Below are positions 1 to 5,869 of a stretch of DNA of 9,543 bases, in pieces. A program made the position numbers and the translations under genes. This DNA is from an uncultured Oscillospiraceae bacterium. GTDB lineage: Bacteria > Bacillota_A > Clostridia > Oscillospirales > Oscillospiraceae. The notes below the pieces were generated by a model. It saw only the letters and a program-made list of their open reading frames with translations, made no database searches and was not told where the DNA came from. Each line of letters begins with the position of its first letter. Within the stretch, counting starts at the first letter, position 1. Location of the stretch: the NCBI GenBank assembly GCA_947631215.1, contig CANRKN010000079.1, positions 1 to 9,543 of the forward strand. Reading direction: 5' to 3'.

Positions 1-3000
1 CCGGCCCTTGCGGCTGACGAGTTCGCGGCAGAGGCTGTGACCGATGTTGAGGAGCAGGCGCCCGTGGCCCCCGAGGCACCTGTTGCCCCTGAGGCCGAGG
101 AACCCGCGGAGGAGCCCGTTGTTGACGAGCCCGCCGCGGAGGAGCCCGTCGAGGAGCCCGTCGCGGAAGACGTGCCCGAGCTGGCTTCCATCCTGCCCGA
201 GGATGAAGAGGACCTGCCTCTGCTGGTCGCTCTGGGCGTAGTGACAAAGATTACTCACTATGAACTGGAGAAGTACTACAACCTGGCTCTGGCTTACAAG
301 GCCCGCGTGGACGCCGGCGAGCTGTTCGTGAAGAGCGCTGCCGCTAAGAGCGATCCCGCCGACATGACCAAGCCCTACTACGATGCGCTGGATGAGGCCA
401 AGCGGAACCTGGACGGCATCGTCGGCCTGGCTGTGACTGGTGACGTGACCCAGGCTACTGTGGATAAGGCCATCCAAACCCTTAAGGGTATGGTCCCTGA
501 AGATCCCGACGATCCCTGGACTAGCACCGGCCTGACGGATGACGCCACTTCTCTGCAGAGCAAGTTCGCGGCCACTGCTCTGGGTGCGGTGATTTATCCT
601 GCCTCCGCCACTGAGGGCAAGCCTACCTATGCGGACAGCGACGTCTATGCCAAGAATGGTAGTCCTACCTATACGGGCACCAGCGGCAAGGACATTTATG
701 ATAGTAAGGACATCACCAGCCTGAGCAGCAAGCTCGCCAGCATCACCAAGTCCGACATTTTTGACGCCGCTCCCTGGACCACCGCTTACAAAGCTGACTA
801 CCTGGCCGCTATGAAGGCCGCTGTTGATGCTGCTCTGGCTTTCAACAAGGCTACCGAGCCCACCTTCAAGGAGTACGCCAACGTCATGGCGCTGGTGGAC
901 GAGGCCAAGGCCCTGGAGAAGAAGGCGGCTGTCCCCACTGACGCTGACGCCGCTGCCTTGAAGGCTCTGGTCGACGAGGCCAAAAAGGCTGCTGAGGATT
1001 CCAGCGCCTACGTGAAATTTGCCTCCACCGATGTTGGCCCTGCCAGCCTGCTGATGGAGAACAGCACCGGCCTGAACGGCTTCGCTTCCAGCGTGTTCTA
1101 TGCCGACTACATGCAGGCCAAGAAAGACCTGGAGAGCGTTCTCGTGAAGAAGAGCTCTGACATCCAGGGCCTGCACCACACGATCACCAGCCTGAGTTCC
1201 GTGACGGTCTACTTTGGTATCCCCGACAAGGGCTATACGTACGACGGTAACGTCTACGGCATCGCCTACAAAGTGGGTGACCTCTACGCCGCGGCCAACG
1301 GTTCTAGCGCTGCTGGCACTGCCTTTGATACTGACCATAAGGCTGCCGCCACCATCGGTGACAAATGGCAGAACATTGTTGAGCTGACTGCTGGCACCAG
1401 CGGCTGCACCGAGTTCAGCGGCACCGATACTGATCCCGCTGCCAAGGGCTTCAAGACGTATAGCTCTGGCCAGACGCTCGTCCCCATCGGCGCGAAGGAT
1501 GGCGAAAAGCCTGACAGTGGTGCCGAGTTCGCGAAGGGCGCCACCATCACGGTGGAGTTTTACAAAAAGGTTACCACGACCGCCCCTGCGACCACCACTT
1601 GGCAGAAGGTCAATACCTACACCATCATCGTCCCCAATGACGGTTACACTGGCCGTATGTTCAAAGTCCTGGATGAGGACACCGGCGCCAAGATGATCGT
1701 TAATAATAACTATGGTCTCTCTAGTGCCAGTGACACTTCTACGGGCGCTAATCTTAAACTGCAAATTACCCTGACCGGAGAGGCGATGGCGTGGGGCGAA
1801 AGCGCCGATATCACTTTTGAGTCCAACGGAAAGAAAGTTGGCTCGCTGCATAGAGGGTACAATGACGGCCTCTCCTATGCTTACGAAATAACCGCCGATG
1901 TGGGCCTCACTGTTACGGCGAAGCTGACGGTTGGCGGCGCTGTGCGCGACACCGCTACTGTCACCTTGGATCCTCTGTCCAAGTGGGCTGGCATGAAGAC
2001 CGCCAAGAAGGCTGTCGCCGATGCTGGGAAGCTGGTTCCGACCGACTACGTGTATCCTAAAAATGGCATCCCTGCCCATCAGGATGTGGATACCATTGAG
2101 GGCATCTGGCAGGTCATCAACAACGATGTTAATGAGCTGAACAAGTACATCAACGGCACGACCTATGCCAACACCAAGGGCAACCGCGATGAAGTCGATA
2201 AGTACGCCAGTGATTTGACCACAAAGGTTATTCCTTACCTTGAAAAGAAGACTCCCGATATCGCCGCCCTGCAGGCGGAGTATCTGGCCACCAAGGACAT
2301 CAAGGAAGACGACTACACCTATGACTCCTTTGGTAAGCTGCGCGATGCCGTGGCGGATGCTGCTGTGGCGCTGACTTCTACCCTGCAGTCCGAGGTCGAC
2401 AAGGCTTACGCCGCTCTGAAGGCTGCGCATGATGGTCTGACTAAGGAAGTTGAGGTCGACAAGACCGCGCTGGAAGCTTCCATCGCCGCCGCCGAGGCTC
2501 TGAAGGCTGAGGACTACACCGAGGAGTCCTGGACCGCCAACAAGGCTGCTATTGATTCTGCCAAGCAGGCAGCTGAGACTGTGGCTGCCAATGAGCTCGC
2601 CACGCAGCAGATGGTAGACAACGCCAAGAAGGCGCTGGACGACGCCATGGCGAAGCTGGAGAAGGTTCCTGAGCCCGTCGATAAGACCCAGCTGGAGGGC
2701 AGCATTGCCGAGGCTGAGGCCAAGGTCGCTGAGGACTACACCGAGGAATCCTTCGCCGCTCTGACCGAGGCTCTCGAAGCCGCCAAGGCTGTGGCTGCCG
2801 ACGAGGACGCCACGCAGGATGAGGTCGACGCCGCTGTCGCGGCCCTGGCCGCCGCTGTCGAGAAGCTGGTCGAGGTCGAGGAGCCTCCCGTAGAGGTCGA
2901 CAAGTCCGAGCTGGAGCTCTCCATCGAGTTCGCCGGCATGCTGGATGAGGCGGATTACACCGCTGAGTCCTGGGCCGCCATGCAGGAGGCCCTGGAGGCC

Positions 3001-3720
3001 GCGCAGGCTGTGTATGACGACGAAGAGGCCACGCAGGACGAGGTCGACGCCGCTGACGAAGCTCTGACCGACGCCATCAACGCTCTGGAAGAGGTCGAGC
3101 CCGAAGAGGTCGACAAGAGCGCTCTGATGGTGGGCATCGTCCTGGCGCAGGCCGTTGTGGATAACCCCGATGAGTTCACCGCTGAGTCCGTGGCCGCTCT
3201 GGCCGAGGCTCTTGAGGCCGCGCAGGCCGTGTTCCTGGACGAGGAAGCCACGCAGGAAGAGGTCGACGCCGCTGTTGAGGCTCTGGCCGACGCTCTGAAC
3301 GCTCTGGAAGAGAAGCCCGAGGAGCCCGAGATCCCCGCTGCTCCTTCCTCCGGCACCGGCTGGGTGCAGGATGAGACCACCGGCGACATCTACTTCTACC
3401 AGAACAACCAGCTGAAGAAGAGCTTCTGGGTCGGCAAGGCTGACGGCGCTTCCAAGTGGGACGGCAACTGGTACTATGTGGGCGCTGACGGCAAGCTGGT
3501 CACCGGTATGGCTTACCTGGACGACCTGCACGGCGGCTATGGCTGGTACTTCCTGCAGCCCACCAACAAGAACGGCGAGATCGGCAAGATGCTGACTGGC
3601 TGGCAGTGGGTCGGCGATGCGTACGGCACCTGCTACTTCAGCACGAAGTCCGGCAAGTCCGGCAAGTGCACTTACTCCACCGAGCTGGGCGATTGGACCG
3701 GCACTACCTGGGCGAAGTAA
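1..3720 (+). CDS. Large secreted surface protein with FIVAR repeats and wall-binding tail (5' partial)
   Basis: The reading frame is open from base 1, so the start lies upstream; the GTG at 37 is not a credible start. The first residues read PALAADEF, which looks like the end of a Sec signal peptide with an Ala-x-Ala signal peptidase I site, so the mature protein probably begins around residue 5 (numbering from base 1; 1239 residues visible). In order: an acidic Pro/Glu/Ala-rich segment (about 17-60); helical, Ala/Lys-rich parts (about 260-335); a beta-rich central region (about 400-660) I cannot assign; one degenerate and four clear FIVAR-type three-helix modules (about 753-1110); and an aromatic Gly/Trp/Tyr tail (about 1120-1239) resembling choline- or glucan-binding repeats. 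There is no LPxTG motif, so wall attachment is probably non-covalent through the tail. Likely roles are adhesion or wall/glycan binding; no catalytic domain is recognised. Many codons end in T or C (GCT, CTG, AAG), unlike the following genes, which fits high expression. Confidence 0.85.
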   Translation, partial: PALAADEFAAEAVTDVEEQAPVAPEAPVAPEAEEPAEEPVVDEPAAEEPVEEPVAEDVPELASILPEDEEDLPLLVALGVVTKITHYELEKYYNLALAYKARVDAGELFVKSAAAKSDPADMTKPYYDALDEAKRNLDGIVGLAVTGDVTQATVDKAIQTLKGMVPEDPDDPWTSTGLTDDATSLQSKFAATALGAVIYPASATEGKPTYADSDVYAKNGSPTYTGTSGKDIYDSKDITSLSSKLASITKSDIFDAAPWTTAYKADYLAAMKAAVDAALAFNKATEPTFKEYANVMALVDEAKALEKKAAVPTDADAAALKALVDEAKKAAEDSSAYVKFASTDVGPASLLMENSTGLNGFASSVFYADYMQAKKDLESVLVKKSSDIQGLHHTITSLSSVTVYFGIPDKGYTYDGNVYGIAYKVGDLYAAANGSSAAGTAFDTDHKAAATIGDKWQNIVELTAGTSGCTEFSGTDTDPAAKGFKTYSSGQTLVPIGAKDGEKPDSGAEFAKGATITVEFYKKVTTTAPATTTWQKVNTYTIIVPNDGYTGRMFKVLDEDTGAKMIVNNNYGLSSASDTSTGANLKLQITLTGEAMAWGESADITFESNGKKVGSLHRGYNDGLSYAYEITADVGLTVTAKLTVGGAVRDTATVTLDPLSKWAGMKTAKKAVADAGKLVPTDYVYPKNGIPAHQDVDTIEGIWQVINNDVNELNKYINGTTYANTKGNRDEVDKYASDLTTKVIPYLEKKTPDIAALQAEYLATKDIKEDDYTYDSFGKLRDAVADAAVALTSTLQSEVDKAYAALKAAHDGLTKEVEVDKTALEASIAAAEALKAEDYTEESWTANKAAIDSAKQAAETVAANELATQQMVDNAKKALDDAMAKLEKVPEPVDKTQLEGSIAEAEAKVAEDYTEESFAALTEALEAAKAVAADEDATQDEVDAAVAALAAAVEKLVEVEEPPVEVDKSELELSIEFAGMLDEADYTAESWAAMQEALEAAQAVYDDEEATQDEVDAADEALTDAINALEEVEPEEVDKSALMVGIVLAQAVVDNPDEFTAESVAALAEALEAAQAVFLDEEATQEEVDAAVEALADALNALEEKPEEPEIPAAPSSGTGWVQDETTGDIYFYQNNQLKKSFWVGKADGASKWDGNWYYVGADGKLVTGMAYLDDLHGGYGWYFLQPTNKNGEIGKMLTGWQWVGDAYGTCYFSTKSGKSGKCTYSTELGDWTGTTWAK
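2455..3330 (+). repeat. Four tandem FIVAR-module repeats, period about 219 nt
   Basis: Four in-frame units begin at 2455, 2677, 2896 and 3109, each opening with Val-Asp-Lys and containing a D/E-[YF]-T-x-E-S motif and a later ATQxxVD motif. A 27-nt block starting gccacgcagga recurs almost unchanged at 2809, 3028 and 3247, exactly 219 nt apart. The second to fourth units are closest to each other, while the first and the preceding region (about 2257-2454) are more diverged. This is consistent with internal duplication, and copy number could vary between strains by slippage or recombination. Confidence 0.85.
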
Positions 3721-3757
3721 GATAAGCACCACGCAAAACATATAGCATAACCCAACG

Positions 3758-3787
3758 GGGGGCAGGGGATATCCCCTGCCCCCTTTT
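3758..3787 (+). terminator. Rho-independent terminator of the surface-protein gene
   Basis: An 11-bp-plus perfect GC-rich inverted repeat (3758-3783, centred on GATATC) is followed directly by TTTT at 3784-3787. It lies 37 nt after the stop codon, and would isolate the surface-protein transcript from the following gene. Confidence 0.9.
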
Positions 3788-3811
3788 AATTACAGGAAAG
3801 GCGGTGAGGTC

Positions 3812-4657
3812 ATGGACACAATGGAAATAAGGCGGACCCCCAGGACCGGACAGCGGGATATGGGCGTGGCCATGACGGCCGGGGACGTGGAGGGCTTCCT
3901 GGCGGATATGACCGTGAGGGGCCGGGCCCCGGAGACCGTGGAGCGCTACCGCCGCAGCCTGGAGCGCCTGAGCCAGGTCCTGCCCGAGGACGGGCGGATA
4001 CGCCGGGGTACCCTGGATATGTGCCGCCAGGCCCTCATAGAGGCGGGCTGCGCGCCCCGGAGCGTGAACGTGACCATGTCCGCCGCCAACTCGTATCTCG
4101 CCTATATGGGCCACCGGGAGTATCAGGCCCGGGACGTGCTGGCCGCGGCGGAAAAGCCCGCGCCGGAGCTGACGCGGGGCGAGTATAAGCACCTTCTGCA
4201 GACCGCGCGGCTGCTGGACAGGGAGAAGACCTATCTCTTGGTAAAGCTGTTCGCCAGCGCGGATATGCCCGTGCAGGAGCTTTCCAAGGCCACCGTGGAG
4301 GCCGTTAAGACCGGCACTATCGCCGTGGGCGAGGGGAAGAGCCGGCGGAATATCCGCCTGCCCCGGTGCCTCGCTGAGGAGATGCTCGCCTTCGCCGGGC
4401 GAAACGGCATATACCGCGGGCCGCTGTTCCGTACCCGGGAGGGCGCGCCCATGAACCGCAGCTATGTGACCGCCTCCATACGGGACCTGTGTGAGATCGC
4501 GCAGGTGAGCCCTGAGAAGGGCAGCCCCCGCTGCCTGCGGAAGCTGTATCTCGCCGGGCGCAAGGCCATCGAGGACAATATCGCCATGCTGGTGGACCAG
4601 GCCCTGGAACGGCAGATGGAGGAGGAGCAGCTCACCGTGGGGTGGGAAAGCGCATAG
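3812..4657 (+). CDS. Tyrosine-recombinase/integrase-like protein, probably catalytically inactive
   Basis: The 281-residue protein starts at an ATG preceded by a purine-rich site with GGTGA and AGG (3794-3809). Residues about 21-108 resemble the SAM-like core-binding domain of phage-type integrases (TVERYRRSLERL, then SVNVTMSAANSYLAYMG), and about 118-281 the catalytic domain. The length is near that of XerC/XerD (about 300). The hallmark residues are poorly kept: the first catalytic Arg, normally in a GLRxxEL context, is Pro153 in DMPVQEL; the H-x-L-R-H box reads SPRCLRKLY, keeping Arg243 but not the histidines; Lys176 could be the beta-hairpin lysine; and no Tyr occurs after Tyr246, so the nucleophile seems absent. 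What is seen therefore is the fold without the chemistry. It may bind DNA as a regulator or be a relic of a mobile element. No terminal repeats or att site are evident, though a palindrome-rich segment follows. Confident in fold, uncertain in role. Confidence 0.8.
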   Translation: MDTMEIRRTPRTGQRDMGVAMTAGDVEGFLADMTVRGRAPETVERYRRSLERLSQVLPEDGRIRRGTLDMCRQALIEAGCAPRSVNVTMSAANSYLAYMGHREYQARDVLAAAEKPAPELTRGEYKHLLQTARLLDREKTYLLVKLFASADMPVQELSKATVEAVKTGTIAVGEGKSRRNIRLPRCLAEEMLAFAGRNGIYRGPLFRTREGAPMNRSYVTASIRDLCEIAQVSPEKGSPRCLRKLYLAGRKAIEDNIAMLVDQALERQMEEEQLTVGWESA

Positions 4658-4673
4658 TACCAACGCCGGCAAA

Positions 4674-4780
4674 GGGCGGCCGAGCCCGACAGGGCCCCTC
4701 CCGCTAAAGTTCGCTGCGCTCACCGAGCGCGTGCGGGGCACTGCCGGTTCTCGCCGCCCGTCGGGTCGGCATTGGGCGGC
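4674..4780. repeat. Palindrome-rich intergenic element
   Basis: This non-coding stretch contains a perfect hairpin GCGCTC-ACC-GAGCGC (4716-4730), a 7-bp inverted pair gggcggc/gccgccc (4674-4680 with 4753-4759), which can alternatively pair gccgccc with a second gggcggc at 4774-4780, and an imperfect pair cgagcccgac/gtcgggtcgg (4681-4690 with 4760-4769). The pairings are alternative rather than all nested. It could be a dispersed REP-like repeat, a recombinase-binding site for the upstream gene, or structured RNA. No coding potential is credible here. Confidence 0.5.
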
Positions 4781-4795
4781 CATTCAAGTTAAACA

Positions 4796-4813
4796 CCCCG
4801 CCGGGAGGCGGGG
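4796..4813. terminator. GC hairpin, possible weak terminator
   Basis: A perfect 7-bp stem ccccgcc/ggcgggg with a GGGA loop is flanked by an A-rich left side (gttaaaca) and a modestly T-containing right side (cgttcgtgt). The U-tract is poor on the plus strand and slightly better on the minus strand (tgttt). It is the only candidate to end transcription of the integrase-like gene. Confidence 0.4.
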
Positions 4814-4832
4814 CGTTCGTGTATATGGGCAA

Positions 4833-4861
4833 TTGACAAAGGGGCGGCAGTCGTATAAAAT
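4833..4861 (+). promoter_or_regulatory. Sigma-A-type promoter for the Lar-like gene
   Basis: A perfect -35 TTGACA (4833-4838) lies 17 nt before a -10 TAAAAT (4856-4861, 5 of 6 matches); TATAAA at 4854 is an alternative -10 at 15 nt. The predicted start of transcription is near 4868, giving a leader of about 35 nt. The small gene thus has its own promoter, independent of the integrase-like gene. Confidence 0.75.
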
Positions 4862-4886
4862 CAGGGTAGATGTTTCTGACTGCAAT

Positions 4887-4893
4887 AAAGGAG
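4887..4893 (+). promoter_or_regulatory. Ribosome-binding site fixing the Lar-like start
   Basis: AAAGGAG ends 9 nt before the ATG at 4903. The in-frame ATG at 4870 lies upstream of this site and at about the predicted transcription start, so 4903 is the better start. Confidence 0.8.
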
Positions 4894-4902
4894 AGACCTG
4901 AT

Positions 4903-5124
4903 ATGGACTTTGACGATATCGACCTGGCGGCCTGCCCCGCCTGCGGCGGCGTGGGGTGCATCGAGGAGGAGGGCGGCTGGTGCGTGTACGTCCAGTGCCT
5001 GGACTGCGGCGCCCATACCGCGGAGCTGAGCTTTACCAATGAGGAGGAGCGCCGGGACGCCGCCCGCCGGGCGGCCATGACCTGGAACTTCCAGAAGGTC
5101 ATCCGCCCCAACCCGGGGGAGTGA
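4903..5124 (+). CDS. Lar-like zinc-ribbon protein (restriction alleviation family)
   Basis: The 73-residue product has paired cysteines C11-x2-C14 (ACPACGG) and C32-x2-C35 (CLDCGA), which would bind one zinc, followed by a helical Glu/Arg/Ala stretch and a Trp-Asn pair (W61-N62). This order (CPxCGG, a Trp/aromatic strand, CxxCGA, then AAxxxWN) is the signature of the Lar family. In Rac prophage the founding member modulates type I restriction; many relatives are short phage or prophage proteins with unknown action, so function here is inferred from family only. The gene follows a consensus promoter and is closed by a strong terminator, forming a single-gene unit. Its position after an integrase-like gene suggests a prophage or element remnant. 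No restriction-modification gene is in the window. An alternative is a generic zinc-ribbon protein. Confidence 0.75.
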   Translation: MDFDDIDLAACPACGGVGCIEEEGGWCVYVQCLDCGAHTAELSFTNEEERRDAARRAAMTWNFQKVIRPNPGE

Positions 5125-5134
5125 ACGGATAACA

Positions 5135-5172
5135 AAAGAGAGGGCCCTGCCAAGCAGCAGGGCCCTCTCTTT
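5135..5172. terminator. Bidirectional Rho-independent terminator between convergent genes
   Basis: A perfect 16-bp inverted repeat (5135-5150 with 5157-5172, 6-nt loop CAAGCA) carries AAA on its left side and TTT on its right, so both strands give a GC stem followed by a T-tract (ctctcttt rightward, ctcttttgtt leftward). It sits 10 nt after the Lar-like stop and 19 nt beyond the hydrolase stop on the other strand and so serves both. Confidence 0.93.
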
Positions 5173-5191
5173 GTCTGCGGAGGCGCTTGTG

Positions 5192-5827
5192 TCATGCGTC
5201 GGTCACGCGGGGACGGTAGACCTGCATGGCCGCGTCCAGGGAGTCCACCACGCTGACGATGTGGTACTTCAAAATGAACAGCACGTCCGCGTCCTCGGGG
5301 TAGGCGGTCTTGGCCCTGCGCAGCAGGGGCAGGACATAGTGCCGCGTCTCGTCGATGTAGGAAAGCAGCTTCTCCTCCGAGAAGGTCCCCGCCATGCTGG
5401 ACACGTTGTGGCACCGGTCCACCAGCTTGGTGAGAGTGGCCTCCCGGCTCTGGAGGATCATGTTGTAGTACCGGGTCTTGGCCGTCTCCTTCGTCTCTCC
5501 CTCCATGACCCGGAAGGTGAGCAGGTCCACCGCGCGGCGCACCGTGTCGTCCACGGGCAGCTCGGACAGGGGCACGCCGCAGTCCTCGCATACGTCGTGC
5601 AGCAGGATGGATGCGATGACCCGGTCCTCCCGGATGCCGATGCTCACGGCGTCGCAGGCCATGGTCAGGGGGTGGATGATGTAGGGCTCGCCGCTCTTGC
5701 GCTTTTGCCCGGCGTGCTTCTCCCGGGCGAAGGACAGGGCCTTCAGCGTCTGGCCCATCCCCGCGCCGGAGGCATAGCCCCGCAGGTAGGTATACATTTT
5801 GTCCGGGTCGAATACGGTCTTTTCCAT
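5192..5827 (-). CDS. Stand-alone RelA/SpoT-type HD hydrolase (putative small alarmone hydrolase)
   Basis: The 211-residue protein matches the hydrolase half of RelA/SpoT enzymes, which remove the 3'-pyrophosphate from (p)ppGpp in the cytoplasm using Mn2+. Visible motifs are HAGQKRKSGEPY (38-49), IIHP with His52, the HD pair LLHDVCED (His77, Asp78, with Glu81-Asp82), and KLVDRCHN with Asp137 and Asn141. His52, His77, Asp78 and Asp137 correspond to the metal ligands of the family, and Arg43, Glu81 and Asp82 to active-site residues, so it looks intact. No synthetase, TGS or ACT domain follows, so the length fits a single-domain hydrolase. The ATG at 5827 has AAAGGAGG 7 nt upstream (5835-5842). 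It is the last gene of the leftward operon, 42 nt after the kinase stop, and ends at a bidirectional terminator. A different nucleotide substrate is possible, since stand-alone members are not all ppGpp-specific. Confidence 0.88.
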   Translation of the reverse strand: MEKTVFDPDKMYTYLRGYASGAGMGQTLKALSFAREKHAGQKRKSGEPYIIHPLTMACDAVSIGIREDRVIASILLHDVCEDCGVPLSELPVDDTVRRAVDLLTFRVMEGETKETAKTRYYNMILQSREATLTKLVDRCHNVSSMAGTFSEEKLLSYIDETRHYVLPLLRRAKTAYPEDADVLFILKYHIVSVVDSLDAAMQVYRPRVTDA

Positions 5828-5869
5828 ATCAGCGCCTCCTTTCAGTCTGACAGCGGTTTATTCCTCCAC

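Noticed and set aside
37..3720. Start of the surface protein at GTG 37
   Set aside because: The frame is open to base 1 and residues before it form a signal-peptidase site, so the real start is outside the window.
3704..4783. 359-residue minus-strand frame across the integrase-like gene
   Set aside because: Pro/Gly/His/Arg-rich shadow of the recombinase-fold gene, with no ribosome site or family resemblance.
4674..4813. CRISPR array
   Set aside because: Repeats here are inverted, short and irregular; there are no evenly spaced direct repeats with unique spacers and no cas genes.
4870..4902. Earlier ATG start for the Lar-like protein
   Set aside because: It lies at about the predicted transcription start and before the AAAGGAG site, so it would have no ribosome-binding site.
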